Below are positions 1 to 10,539 of a DNA stretch of 64,000 nucleotides, in pieces. The first letter of the stretch is position 1; each line of letters opens with the position of its first letter. Made by a program: the position numbers and the translations under genes. The stretch is from Dromiciops gliroides (lineage: Eukaryota; Chordata; Mammalia; Microbiotheria; Microbiotheriidae): the NCBI RefSeq assembly GCF_019393635.1, contig NC_057862.1, forward strand, positions 244,018,941 through 244,082,940, given 5' to 3'. The notes beneath the pieces were generated by a model, which worked only from the letters and a program-made list of their open reading frames with translations, made no database searches and had not been told where the DNA came from.

Positions 1-209
1 ATTGGAGGGAGAAAAGGGTGAAGGCAAGAAGACACCCTGTTGAGAAGCAATTACAATTGTTCATAATGGTGGAATATATATAGTAGGGTGGGGGTGATTG
101 GAATAGAGAGGAGAGGCTGGATGCAACAGTAATGGTGGAGGTAGAATCAATAGGACTTTATATCGGATTAGATTTGAAGGGAGAGGGAAGAATCACAGAC
201 AACTTCCAA
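1..209 (+). repeat. Family A ancient repeat (fragment)
   Basis: A/G-rich non-coding sequence of the same texture as the longer family A copies at 7480-8247 plus 16141-16345 and at 55440-56900. It runs into a MIR-like SINE at 210 and resumes after it. The family is abundant and old; I do not know its formal name. Confidence 0.45.
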
Positions 210-475
210 ATTTCAAATATAATAATAATAATAACTAGCATTTATCAAATTTTTTATGGTTTGCAAAGCTCTTTACAAATATTATTTTATTTATCTTCAC
301 AACAATCCTTTGAGGTAGGTGGTATTATTTTTCTTATTTTACAGAGAAAGAAACTGAGGCAGGCAGAGTTTAAGTGACCTGCCCAGGGTTACACAGCTTA
401 TATGTGTTTGAAGGTGGGTTTGAACTCAGTTCTTCCTGACTCTGGTGTTCTTTCCACAGTACCATCTACCTACCT
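210..475 (-). repeat. MIR/MAR1-like CORE-SINE
   Basis: Reads as the reverse complement of a CORE-SINE: a 'tagcatttat' end, 'ttacagagaaagaaactgag' core, 'gcccagggttacacagct' and a decayed tRNA-like head near 475. Strongly mutated, so old. It interrupts the family A repeat. Confidence 0.8.
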
Positions 476-1500
476 ACATATCTTGGGGACCTGGGTGGAT
501 GTTGACATTACAGACAGAAATATTGAAACCAGAATGAGTTTCATATTTAGGGGGAAAGATAATAAACTGACTTTGGGCATATGGAGTTTGAGGTGCAGGT
601 GGTACATTTAAGTGAAAATGTCCTTGAGGCAGATGGCAATTTTGAATTAGAGCTTAGAAAAGAGGTAAGGGCTAGAGATGCAGATTTGGAAAACATCCCC
701 ATAAAAACTGGTAGTAGAAACTGAAGGAGTGAAAAAAAAATTAAGAGGGAATGAAATTGACATTGGAGAGAGCATAGAGAAAGAAGAAAAGAAGTGTAAG
801 TCCAGACTTTGGGGAAACACCTATTTTAAAGGGTCAGAAAGATGACAAGGAGCCAGGGAAAGAGACAGAGAAGAAATAATTGCAAGGGCAGTAGAAGCAG
901 TGTCAAATGCTGCAAAGAAGTTAGTGAGGATAAGGGTGGAAAAAAAGCCATTTGACAAAGCGATTAAGAGATCATTGAAGATCTAAATGAGTATTTCAGG
1001 ACAAATGGGAAGGTAAAAGCCTTAAGTATCACAGGTAGTTGAGAATGAGTAGTGTAGTTATTAGGTAGGTAATGTTTTCAGGAAGCTTTAGTAATGAAGG
1101 AGAGGGTAGAGATAGGATAGAAACTGGATGAGATAGAAGGGTCAAGGGAAGACTTAAAAAAAAAAAAGTTGGAGACCTGTATATGTTTCTAGGCAAATGG
1201 GTGGAGCAGGCATAGCTCTTTTGTGATTAGAGGCAAGGAGTAGACAGTGAGCAGTAGATAATGCTAAAAAAGTGTTGAGAAAGGGAGAAGGAAAGATGAG
1301 GGAATTTATGTAGGAAATTCTTAATCTTTTCAGTGAAAGAGAAATCTCGGTATAAGTGTGAGGGATGAAAAAAGTTTATAAAGGAGAGAAGGAATTCAGT
1401 ATTGGAATAAGAATGCTGTAGAGAATGGGTTAGGAAATTGAGAAAGGTGGAAGAGAAGAATTTTCAAGTTGTAGAAAAGGTACTGGTTGAGTTTATGTAA
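476..1500 (+). repeat. Family A ancient repeat
   Basis: Continuation of the purine-rich repeat, with recognisable blocks shared with the copies near 8.2, 16.2 and 56.5 kb (a 'gataataaactgactttggg' block, the 'tatggagtttgaggtg' block). No coding potential. Only A-runs and the family texture are seen between about 960 and 1500. Confidence 0.45.
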
Positions 1501-1504
1501 CAAA

Positions 1505-1738
1505 ACTGTATTGGGTAAAGTCAATTTGTTCTGTAATGAGAGGCAGCATAATGAGGTAGAAAGAGTGCTAAACTTAGAGTCAGGGGTTAAAATTCTGTTT
1601 CTCAAATATTAGCTGGGGGCCCCAGGGAAAATTATTTAAGCTTTCTGAACCTCAGTTTTCTCATCTTTAAAACAGTGTTAATAAAGTACCAATTTCACAA
1701 GGTTAATGTATGTAAAGTGTTTTGTAGACCTTCGAGTA
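1505..1738 (+). repeat. MIR/MAR1-like CORE-SINE
   Basis: Sense-orientation CORE-SINE: decayed tRNA-like head around 1530-1590, then 'aacctcagttttctcatctt' and a tail ending 'gtaaagtgttttgtagacct'. Old and divergent. Confidence 0.75.
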
Positions 1739-1739
1739 C

Positions 1740-1979
1740 TGTATTTGTCAAAGATGTTGAGTCGTTTCAAAATCTTCATGACTCCATTTGGGCTTTTCTT
1801 GGCAAAGGTACTGGAGTGGTTTGCCATTTCCTTCTCTAGCTCATTTTTACAGATGAAGAATAGAGGCAAACAGGGTTAAGTAACTTACCCAGGATCACAC
1901 AGTTAGTAAGATTTTAACTCAGGAAGCTGTCTTCCTGATTTCAGAGTGGCACTCTATCCACTGTGCCACCTAGCTGCCC
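1740..1979 (-). repeat. RTE-tailed SINE
   Basis: Begins with the 'tcatgactccatttgg' and 'actggagtggtttgccattt' blocks that are shared with the 3' end of RTE/BovB-type LINEs, and ends 'ccacctagctgccc', which is the tRNA-like head read backwards. A composite SINE of this kind is expected to have been mobilised by an RTE LINE. Confidence 0.75.
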
Positions 1980-2264
1980 TGCAATTACTATATAATTGTT
2001 AGCTATATAAATTGTACTTCAACAAAACCCTGGAGCAAGTACAACTGAAGTCTTTTCTGAACTTTGTTTTCCTCCCCAGTGCCGAGGACAGTGCTTTGCA
2101 CTCACCTGGCATTAATGCTTCTGGACTTAAAGGATTCAATTGAGCCTGAGATCTGTTTTCTCTTTTCATAATACAGTACATGGTAGAAAAATGAGCTTTA
2201 AAATGAATAATAATTTGAGTCAATGACATTGGTGAGTTATTTTTATCCACTTTTTCAAAATCAA

Positions 2265-2445
2265 CCCACCAATCAATAAGTATTTCTTAAGTACATAGTA
2301 TATTCTAGGCACTGACCTAAGTACTGGGGATAAAAAGACAGAAGTCAAATTTTTCCCTGCTCTCAAGGATCTTACCTTTTAATAGAGGAGACAACAATTA
2401 TATATAAAAGTATGTATAGAATATAAATATACTGGGGCTACTACT
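2265..2445 (+). repeat. Family A repeat, 5' portion
   Basis: 'caataagtatttcttaagta', 'taggcactg' and 'ctcaaggatcttac' are the same opening blocks seen at 7480-7690 and 55440-55520. Truncated copy. Confidence 0.5.
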
Positions 2446-2638
2446 CCAAACCCCCATTCATGGCAGGCTGGGTCTCTAGAGTATGGCTGGCTACTTCTTC
2501 CCTCAAAGTTCTAGGGGTAACCTTTAGGGGTTGGGGCTTTTTCCAAATACTATTACTTATAAGTACCCATTGGAATGCTCCCCACCTACAATGATAATCA
2601 GTTGATATTAATTAGCGAGTTAGGCTTAATTGACTTTT

Positions 2639-2784
2639 CTTTCTTTTTTTTTTTTGTGGGGCTATGGGGGTTAAGTGACTTGCCCAGGGTCACACAGCTA
2701 GTCAAGTGTCTGAGGCTGGATTTGAACTCATGTACTCCTGAATCCAGGGCCAGTGCTTTATCCACTGTGCTACCTAGCTGCCCC
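2639..2784 (-). repeat. Marsupial SINE (SINE1/WALLSI type)
   Basis: Poly-T at the left, then the reverse complement of the standard ~150-bp SINE. Flanked by a TSD, CTTAATTGACTTTT, at 2625-2638 and 2785-2798. Confidence 0.92.
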
Positions 2785-2939
2785 CTTAATTGACTTTTAG
2801 AAAGGTATATTAACTAAGGAAGAATGAAGAATGGAAGGAAATACACAATTGAAATTACAACTGTGACTATGATATGAATAAAATTAATTCACGTATAAAA
2901 CAGGAGGGTAGTAAAATGCTTTGAGAAACACAATCTAAT

Positions 2940-3188
2940 AATATATACCTTTTAAAACAATTAATTTTTTCCAATTATATGTAAAAACTATTTTTAACAT
3001 TCATTAAAAATTTTTTTTTAGTTCAAAATTCTCTCCCTCCCTCCCTGACAAGGCAAGCAATTTGATGTAGACTACACATGTCCAGTCATGCAAAGCATAT
3101 TTCTATATTATCCATGTTGCAAAAGAAAACACAACCCCCTACCCCAAGAAAAATTAAAAAAGCAAAAAAAGAGTATGTTTCAATCTGC
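2940..3188 (-). repeat. L1 3' end, antisense
   Basis: The 'ttttccaattatatgtaaaa', 'tctctccctccctccctgac' and 'gttgcaaaagaaaacaca' blocks are the antisense of the marsupial L1 3' UTR, the part with the G-rich tract. Truncated and mutated. Confidence 0.65.
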
Positions 3189-3189
3189 A

Positions 3190-3566
3190 AAAAGATTATT
3201 TATTATGACCAATTAGGTTTATACCAGGAATACAAAGTTGGTTCAATATTAGGCAAATTATAAACATATTAGACTATATAACAAAAATAATACAAATAAT
3301 TTGATTATGTCAATAGATGTAGAAAAATATTTTGACAAAAATACAATACTCATTTCCATTAAAAATACACACAAAAAATAAGTGGAACTTTCCTTAATAT
3401 GGTAAATCTTATCTGTGTAGGAGTTAGTATTATATGTAATACAAATAAACTAGAGACCTTCCCAGTAATATCAAGGGTAAAGCAAGGGAGTCTATTATCA
3501 CTGCTATTATTTGACATGGTGGTAGAAATGCTAATTATATCAGACAAGCAAAGGAAATCTTTGGAA
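3190..3566 (+). repeat. L1 ORF2 fragment
   Basis: Conceptual translation gives degenerate reverse-transcriptase-like text (a GF-PG-Q-like stretch followed by I--D--KAFD-like and QG-PLSPLLF-like stretches). It is interrupted at about 3567 by an LTR-like block and appears to resume near 4310. Many stops: dead. Confidence 0.6.
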
Positions 3567-4309
3567 TGTGAGAAATAATTTTAAACCCACCCCTAAATTC
3601 TATTTCAATCAGTATTGTTCAGTTTAGTGTGATTCCATAGGGGTATTAATTATTTCTTTTATACTTGTCCATTAATATACATTTAGTCAGTTAATCAACT
3701 TACATTAATACATACACATATAACATAATTTGACAAAGTTAGATTCTTTCTTATATTAGGCTCCAAAACTGTAAACTACAGGTTATAAGTTCACTTTCTT
3801 GTTATAAAGTTCACTTGCCTAACCACAGAATTCTGACTAGAGGACTTCCATTCTTTTTTGCCTAATCATTGTGACCAAGTCCAGCTTAGATGGGATGACC
3901 TAATGATATGGAAAGTCTGCTAACTTATTTTTGTACCTCCAGACCACCCTCTGTTGCCCAACATGAGGAGGTACCCATCCTATGATCATTTGGTGAGCAA
4001 AGAGGACCCTTGCCTTACCCATTCTGTGACTACCCATGTAGATGTACCATCTCTGACCTTTCTGGAGAGTCAAGGTATAGGAATGTAAACCAATGAAATC
4101 CTACATTTTGTTCTGCTTAATCTGTATCATCTGGGTATCAAGCACTATAAAACTAAGGTGCTGGAATAAAGGGCCTTTTCAGATCATGAGAAAAATTTGA
4201 AGTCCCATTCATTAAAGTGGTTCATGTCCCTTTAATAAATGATTATTGGCATGGAGCTCTGCCTTAGTGGTTTTTATTGCAGATTAGACATTTTTGAAGC
4301 CTACATTAT
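3567..4309 (+). mobile_element. Solo LTR-like element in L1
   Basis: Non-coding block inserted in L1 reverse-transcriptase sequence. It starts TGTGAGAAATAA, like the solo LTR at 44681, has a TATA-like 'cactataaaact' near 4144 and AATAAA sites near 4166 and 4233. The right edge is uncertain (CA ends at about 4289 or 4309) and I find no clean TSD. Confidence 0.5.
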
Positions 4310-4760
4310 GGTGCCTCTCTAGAATAAGTATAGACAAAGGGGGAACAGAATGATCATTTTTGTAGTCAGTATGGTGGTTTACATGGAGAGTCAACTAAAA
4401 AATTAGTTGAAGAAATAACTTTAGCAAAGTTTCAGGATAAAAAATTAGCATGTGTGAGTATTATCAATAAAGCCCAACAGGAAGGAATAAGAGAAATTCC
4501 ATTAAAATTAATTATAGAATGTATAAAATAATAAGGACAAACCAAGACAAATACAGGAACTCTATGAATACAACTACAGAAAACTATAAAAATGCAGACC
4601 TAAATAAGTGGAGAGATATTAATTGTTCATGGTTGGGCCATGCCAATATAACAAAAATTGCAATATTTCTTAAGTTATTTTTCTTATTCAGTACCACATC
4701 AATCAAACTACTAATGGATTACTTTGGAGAGCTAGAAAAATTGATAACAAACTGATGTCC
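4310..4760 (+). repeat. L1 ORF2 fragment (continuation)
   Basis: L1-like text resumes: 'LIIECIK'-like and 'NYK..DLNKWRDI'-like stretches followed by a segment typical of the region downstream of the RT domain. Broken by stops. Together with 3190-3566 it is one L1 copy split by an LTR. Confidence 0.6.
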
Positions 4761-5322
4761 TTCCAGGATGGCCACACACCTACTTCATCAAAACTCCAAA
4801 GTTCATACCAGATTGAATAATAATCAATAAATTTTTCACTCCAGAATTAAAAAAAAACAAAAAACAAAACATCAGCCAGAAGCCCACATGAAATAGGAAA
4901 AGGGGATCCTGCAGAAAAGCAAGTGCTGGCTCTGAAACTTTCTCTGAAAGAAGACTTTCCAAGTCTTCTTATATCTTACTCCCTTCCGAGTAATCTTCAG
5001 TCTGATAACACTGGCCTCCTTTGTTGTTCCTTGAGCAAAACACTGGCCTGTCCAGTTTAGGTGGACCATTTTATGAAGGCAGAGATTAGTGTGTCATACT
5101 GAAAATGAGTAAAAGCAGATAGGAATATACTCCAATAAACCATCTCCATTTTAATATAATGGGATTGCACCAAGATATATGAAGTCTTACTCTAGCCAAA
5201 ATTTTTCTTACAATTTCCTTAGTTCAGCTTGAAACATTGCAAGTTACATGTACTTATTTTTTGTTTCCCTGATACAATATTCTGAGGACCTGGAGGTATA
5301 ATAGTCATAAGAATAAGGAAGC
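4761..5322. other. No recognised feature
   Basis: No gene or named repeat is seen. A minus-strand open stretch at 4872-5069 (65 codons) resembles nothing I recognise and has no supporting context. An A-rich tract lies at 4849-4868. Confidence 0.5.
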
Positions 5323-5473
5323 GGGGCAGCTAGGTGGCGCAGTGGATAGAGCACCGGCCCTGGAGTCAGGAGTACCTGAGTTCAAATCTGGCCTCAGACA
5401 CTTAGCACTTACTGGCTATGTGACCCTGGGCAAGTCACTTAACCCCAATTGCCTCACTAAAAAAAAAAAAAAA
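5323..5473 (+). repeat. Marsupial SINE (SINE1/WALLSI type)
   Basis: Intact head GGGGCAGCTAGGTGGCGC and a poly-A tail. TSD AGAATAAGGAAGC on both sides. Few differences from the consensus; a young subtype ('ggagtcaggagtacctgag'). Confidence 0.95.
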
Positions 5474-5546
5474 GAATAAGGAAGCATCATGATGGACAGA
5501 AAAAAGTGTCACATGAATAACCATGATATAGAAATCGCATTTATAG

Positions 5547-5694
5547 GGGGGCAGCTAGGTGGTGCAGCGAGTGGATAAAGCACCGGCCCTGGATTCAGGA
5601 GGACCTGAGTTCAAATTCAGCCTCAGACACTTGACACTTATTAGCTGTGTGACCCTGGGCAAATCACTTAACCCTCATTTCCCTGCAAAAAAAA
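5547..5694 (+). repeat. Marsupial SINE (SINE1/WALLSI type)
   Basis: Sense copy with a small internal insertion in the head and an A-rich tail. TSD GCATTTATAG at 5537-5546 and again near 5696. Confidence 0.92.
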
Positions 5695-5735
5695 TTGCAT
5701 TTATAGAGCAAATTAAGATTTGCCAAGTGATTTAC

Positions 5736-6682
5736 TGTTGGGGTCGAGGGTTCAATCCCTTGAAGGAGGTTGAGGATCGGAGACTGAGGGTGGGAGACGA
5801 TTAATCATTGACACATCAGCATCACATTATGTGTGAACAACTGTGTGCATTTTATTATTGGGACAACTCAGTATTTAAAGCAAAAAACCACAAAGTAATC
5901 AAATAAGGTCTCTGCAAGAATAATTCTAAGAGAATAAGAGTAATCTTTCAACCTTTCAGCCTTGACATGTCAGAACTTGTTCTAGGCCTAAACAGAGCGA
6001 TGTTTGTACAGCTGAGTCTTCGGACCCTGGGAGGCCAGCCCAGCACTGTCTCTGGAATCTCTTGCTACTTCAGTGACCATGGCCCAAGTCTGGGGAGGGG
6101 GAACTCAGTCAGAGGGGTGACAGAGAGCCTTCTAGGTTCTTCAACAATTTCCGTGCTATCTCATTTGTTGAGTGAGTGAGACAAATGCACTCTCCTCAGT
6201 AGGCAGGACACATTATTCAAGTCCTGGTGGATGTTCTTCCCTTTCCCACCATTCCCTTCCTTCTCCTGCTGAGCTAACAGTTACAATGGAAAGAAACCAG
6301 TAGAATATATTCCCCTTAGATAGGGCAGGCTATATTGTTTAAGTCCTAGGGGCTTCTCCCCCTCCCCAAAATTCTCTTCCTTTTCCTGCTGAGCTAGCAA
6401 TTAGTTATCTAAAGTCAGATAACAGGAGAACCACGAAATCCTCATCCAGAAGTTGTCTCATAGGTGGGAGTACATGTTTAGGAGTGTCATGAAGAATGTG
6501 CATCTGGAGTAGCCAGATAAACAGCAAAATGGGGGAGGGAATCTTTGCTTAGGGACCTAATATAAGGCTTGCTGCAATGAGCATGCTTTGCACAACTTCC
6601 TTGAAAGTGTGTGCTCTTTCTTGCAAGATCATAATAAAATGGCCAGACCAGGAGTCCTGCCTCAGTTTACCCATTTCTAACA
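5736..6682 (+). mobile_element. Solo LTR, ~947 bp
   Basis: Starts TGTTGGGGTC and ends TTTCTAACA, with AATAAA at about 6632 close to the 3' end, so it reads on the + strand. The flanks, TTAC and TTAA, could be a decayed 4-bp TSD. It interrupts a MIR-like stretch (5696-5735). No internal retroviral sequence beside it, so a solo LTR. Confidence 0.65.
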
Positions 6683-7140
6683 TTAAGTTAATTGGTCAGG
6701 GAGATAGCACTCTATTTTGAAAGTCATACATGTCAGAATGCATACATAAAAATATCTTCACATATAAAATACACAGCACAGTGATTTGTATACTGGCACA
6801 GAACACTTGTTCATTTGAAAAAGGAGTAAGCAAATATATCCATATTCTCTTTCTAGTCTGATCACCACTATGAATAAAGTCACATCTTTATGTCACTGTG
6901 GTGTTGCTACATGTAGATCTAGTGTGATCAGGAAGGCAACATCAGTCACTATACCCCTACCTTTATTGCAGGCTAAAATACTCTTATTCTTGCATATGGC
7001 TCCTTTGGTTTCTTTTCTTTCTAATCCCTTGTCCCTTCCCTTCTGGGGTGTGGCTTTCCTTTCAAACCAGACTAGCAGTGAGAAAATTGGTGGCTGCTTC
7101 AATGCCAGCTCCAATACCAGCTCAGCCAGATGTTGCCCCT
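6683..7140. other. No recognised feature
   Basis: AT-moderate sequence. An open stretch at 6870-7148 (+) and its antisense shadow have no recognisable protein features; an AATAAA follows at about 7158. Nothing supports a gene. Confidence 0.45.
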
Positions 7141-7194
7141 GTTGTTGATATGCTGTAAATAAAATTCTTTTTGTCCTTAAAAGTTGTAAAAATG

Positions 7195-7330
7195 AATTAA
7201 CCCTGAGCCCATCCACCAAGATGGTTTTACTGGGGTGTGGCTGCTGAGCATGCTACAATTTCTTGGAGCCACAAGTGAGAGTTTGGGACACAGGTGGACA
7301 TCAAAGGTGAAGAAGCAACCCTGCAAAAGG
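7195..7330 (+). repeat. Unclassified SINE-like repeat, 3' part
   Basis: 'actggggtgtggctgctgag', 'cttggagccacaagtgag' and 'gtttgggacacaggtggac' are shared with the fuller copy at 51715-52128. Family name unknown to me. Confidence 0.5.
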
Positions 7331-7699
7331 TACTAGTCTTCCCTGAGCAACCCACACACCCCACATAGTTTTACCTAAAGGTGTGAGGAAGAACTTCTAG
7401 ATTTCCATTTTATGAATATGCTCTCTATTTTCACCTAGATTATAATATGAATTCAAGTAAAATATGGCTTAAATTGTGTCTATAAATCAATCAGTAAACA
7501 TTTATTAAGTGCCTACTATGTGCCAAGTATTGTGTTAAATGTTTGGGACACAAAAGGAGGCAAAAGAAAGTCCCTGCCCTCAAGGAGCTTAAAATCTAAA
7601 GGGAGAGACAATATGCAAATTTATACAAAGCTAGCTATGTACAGGATAAATAGGAAATAATTAATAGAGGGAATTTGAGATATTTGAGAGATATTGTTT

Positions 7700-8024
7700 G
7701 GGACCAACCCAAGGGTACAATAAAGATGGAGATTTATTCTTTTATTCAGCTGAGACACCTAGATACCCAGATTTAGCATTTGCCCTCAGGGAGAGTCTCT
7801 TCCATTAGAAAGAGCTCCTTCTAATTTGGACCACCTTCAGGTCATGTCAACCAATGGAATTGAATGATACTAACCAATTAGCTTTGATCAATGTATAATG
7901 AGCCGCTTCTATCAAAAGAGAATAAAAGCCTTGACCATGGGAGGGTAGCCATTTGGGCTTGATCTTGGCTCTCTTGGCTTCTGGACCCACTCCCCTTGGC
8001 TCAGAATACGGTAGTATAGGACCG
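7700..8024 (+). mobile_element. LTR-like insertion (edges approximate)
   Basis: Non-family-A block with an AATAAA near 7922 and a run into family A text at each edge ('gagagatattg' on the left, 'ttacaaagacgaaatgag' on the right). Edges and class are uncertain. Confidence 0.35.
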
Positions 8025-8233
8025 AGGTTACAAAGACGAAATGAGCAAGCCTTGGTAACAGATTGGATGAGGAGGCGATGGAGGATGAGAGATAGTGTGG
8101 GATATAGGAATACACCTAGACTGAGAGCTTGAGTGACTAGAGGATGGTGTTGTTCTCTATAGTAACATAGATAGGTGGGGAGGAAAAGGTTTAGAGTGAA
8201 AGATAATGAATTCATTTTGGACATATTGAGTTT

Positions 8234-8247
8234 AAGATGTCTCCTGG
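8234..8247. repeat. L1 target-site duplication, left copy
   Basis: AAGATGTCTCCTGG occurs here and at 16127-16140. Family A text is continuous if one copy and everything between is removed. This marks the two ends of the L1 insertion. Confidence 0.85.
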
Positions 8248-8323
8248 AGAACATTGTACACAGTAATAGCAATATTGTATGATGAAGAATTATAAATGAC
8301 TTAGCTATTTTCAGCAGTACAAA

Positions 8324-9019
8324 TGATATAGGAGGCAAAAAACGGGTTAATAGAAAAACTTAAGACCCAAGATCTAATTCAGATATAAGCTCTAAGAGGG
8401 ATTCAGACCCCAGTTAATGGATAACTTACAAGTCAGGATGCTAAATTCTCTTACCCACAGAAATCAGTACCCATAACAGAAACAGGGGAGCTAGGCCATG
8501 AAGGCCTAAGACTATAATGATGATACATTAACAGGCTATAGAAACTCAAATTAGGAATAAATGATAAATGAAGATGTTTTGAAACTAAGCATGGGAACCA
8601 GAAAGAGACATGTGCAGAAAAGGCCAAATTTGTCCCCAGATTCACCTTATGACATGTAAACCCCCCAAACACACCTCCACTGAAAAAGGTACCTGTGGGG
8701 ATTGGCTTAGGCCCCCAGGAACTCCAAATTAGGATAAACCCTCCCCTGTACCTCCCTAAAGTGGAGATTATTATAAGAAGAAGGACAGGCCCTCCCTAAG
8801 GTAGAGATTATTATAATGAGCCTGATAATCAATTTATCCATACTATAAATATAACTGTCTTTTCTTTCACTGTTCGAGAGAGACCTTTCAACTATTCTGG
8901 TTCTCTCCCTGTGGTCACTCAAAGTATTGCAATAAAACTTGGGAAACTGAATCACTGAGTCTTGTAATTCTTTTGGGACGATTCACGATCAGTTTGATCC
9001 TTAATTCCAGCCCACATCA
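8324..9019 (+). mobile_element. 5' LTR of class II-like ERV
   Basis: Starts TGATATAGGAGG and ends CCCACATCA, three bases before the primer-binding site. AATAAA at about 8931. A TATA-like 'ctataaatata' lies at about 8843. Carries a 40-bp tandem duplication (8751-8790 and 8791-8830) absent from the 3' LTR. Confidence 0.85.
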
Positions 9020-9021
9020 TC

Positions 9022-9039
9022 TGGTGCCCCGTGTGAGGA
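9022..9039 (+). other. Primer-binding site, elongator tRNA-Met
   Basis: TGGTGCCCCGTGTGAGGA is, as far as I recall the tRNA, an 18/18 complement of the 3' end of mammalian elongator tRNA-Met including CCA. It begins three bases after the LTR, as expected. Lysine tRNA fits much less well. Confidence 0.8.
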
Positions 9040-9658
9040 GAAATTTTAGTCCCAGACTCAAACTCTTTCTTTTTTTGAGATCTTGTTAAGGTAAGTTTGG
9101 GCTTTGCCTTTGACTCATGTGCTAGGTTTTTGTTCCTTTGGGAGACTGGCCCGCTCACCAACAGGGTGGGGGTATTTTCTCATTGGTCCAGGATCAAGAG
9201 ATATTTCCCCGGGGATTTCCCTTTGATCAAGCAATTGATTAAGGGATCCCCTAGTGAAACTCAAAAATCTGGGGGACGCCCTGGATAGAGTTCACTGATT
9301 GATGAACACCCCAGTGGATGCAGGTGTGGTGTTGGTAATCTCCGGGAGGTTAGGAATGGGTCAGGAAATTTTGAGAAATTGGGAAAAAGGGAGTAAGGAG
9401 AAATAAATTGGATGTAGTTAAAAAGAAACAAATGACTTCAAGAGAAAGGAGAATTAAGGTACAAATTGGGACAAGTCTAATCGCACTGACATGAAAAAGA
9501 AAATGGGTGGTGTTTTATTGTAATACTGTCTGGTCACAGCAACCCCCTCATTTGGCTCTTGGGTTTCCTGGGACGGAGTATGCATTGTGTTTTTCTCCTC
9601 TGTTGCCTCAGAAACCTCAGCATTGGGTGGGCCCCCAAGGTCTGAGGCAGGTTTTTTC
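9040..9658 (+). mobile_element. ERV leader and gag-like start
   Basis: Untranslated leader to about 9355, then an ATG-GGT-CAG start resembling the N terminus of a betaretroviral Gag. It is interrupted at 9659-9673 by the retrocopy TSD and continues at 11263 for about 190 bp. Fossil, not intact. Confidence 0.5.
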
Positions 9659-9673
9659 CTCAGGTGCGGTCTT
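9659..9673. repeat. RPL15 retrocopy target-site duplication (right end of gene, left in window)
   Basis: CTCAGGTGCGGTCTT here and at 11248-11262. The T-run of the retrocopy poly-A starts at its inner edge. Confidence 0.92.
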
Positions 9674-9734
9674 TTTTTTTTTTTTCCTAAATTCCATTTA
9701 TTAAACATTAAGTTTACAAATTAATGAACACCAA

Positions 9735-9919
9735 TTAGCGGTATCGATGAAGTTGGAGAGTATTAAGCCTTCTCCAAGCTTCATGATGAAACCCTCCAAT
9801 GGTATGGTGGAACTTGTGACCCTTTCCAAGACCCCGGCTCTTCCAGCCAGCTGAGGTAAGCCCCCGCATCTCCCTGTGTTTGTGCACTGGCTTGGTGATC
9901 CATTGAGTGTCAGGGCTTC
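9735..9919 (-). pseudogene. RPL15: RPL15 retrocopy, C-terminal segment
   Basis: Encodes the last ~62 residues of L15, ending [10 protein letters not shown] and a TAA at 9735-9737. The GSRRAAWRR region of the family reads GFHHEAWRR here. It lies beyond the inserted LTR from the rest of the gene. Confidence 0.93.
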
Positions 9920-9923
9920 ATCT

Positions 9924-10535
9924 TGTATGATATGATTATGGATTTGAGTCAGATTAAACTCTGAGGATGGGGTCTGGAAGGTACCCAGCCCTGACCCAAT
10001 ATAGTTAGTTTAGAAGTTTATTGCTTGTCAAATTCCCACTGTCTCCTTTAAGTTTTATTGCCAATTATTTCTTTGACTTCCCAACATGGCCGAAGATAAA
10101 TTTTAACCCTGTCATCCTTTATCTTTAGAGACAGGGGCCTGGAGAGGGGAGTCAGTGGGAACTGTGAGCTCTGAAACGTCTGACTGTCACTCCCCTGTTT
10201 CCTCTTCCTTTGGTTTGACCTTGTTCCCCCTCCCCTTTTCCCCCTTGCTCCTGGAACACGTATGCATGTCTCCATACATGGATCACGAGCTGAACACGCA
10301 CCTTGGATGAGACAGGATTAGATGTTAGATTGTGAGCTCATCCACCCTAGGTGTACGTGGGGACAGTCCTTTTCAAGATTACTATGAAAACCTAGAGGAT
10401 TGGGCATATCTTTGCAAGACTTCAATGTGTAACTGGGTTTTGCCCGTCCTCATGAGGATGTAATAAATCTGTCTCTGCTTGACTTGGTGGTCTCCTCGAG
10501 TTATTTGGGTAAACTGAGGCAGTTTGTCCCAAACA
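9924..10535 (+). mobile_element. Solo LTR inside the RPL15 retrocopy
   Basis: Starts TGTATGATATGATT and ends GTCCCAAACA, flanked by the 4-bp TSD ATCT (9920-9923 and 10536-10539). Removing it and one ATCT restores continuous L15 codons. AATAAA at about 10462 gives + orientation, opposite to the retrocopy. A 4-bp TSD is typical of ERV1/gamma-like integrases. A second copy of this family is at 24746-25337. Confidence 0.93.
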
Positions 10536-10539
10536 ATCT

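Larger units (their letters stand above)
7480..8247 (+). repeat. Family A repeat, left half (outermost layer of nest)
   Basis: Opens with 'cagtaaacatttattaagtg' and 'caaggagcttaaaatc' and ends 'gtttaagatgtctcctgg' at 8247. The right half resumes at 16141 after a 14-bp duplication, so this copy was the target of the L1 insertion. About 325 bp of foreign, LTR-like sequence (about 7700-8024) interrupts it. The 163-codon open stretch on the minus strand (7847-8338) is a chance product of this repeat. Confidence 0.65.

Noticed and set aside
4872-5069. Basic 65-codon minus-strand ORF as a ribosomal protein remnant
   Set aside because: Looks lysine-rich but I could not match it to any ribosomal protein, and there is no tail or TSD.
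7847-8338. 163-codon minus-strand ORF
   Set aside because: Runs across an LTR-like block, family A text, L1 and ERV edge; it follows no single element and matches no protein.
9022-9039. Lysine tRNA primer-binding site
   Set aside because: The sequence resembles the HML-2 site over the first eight bases only; elongator tRNA-Met fits all 18.
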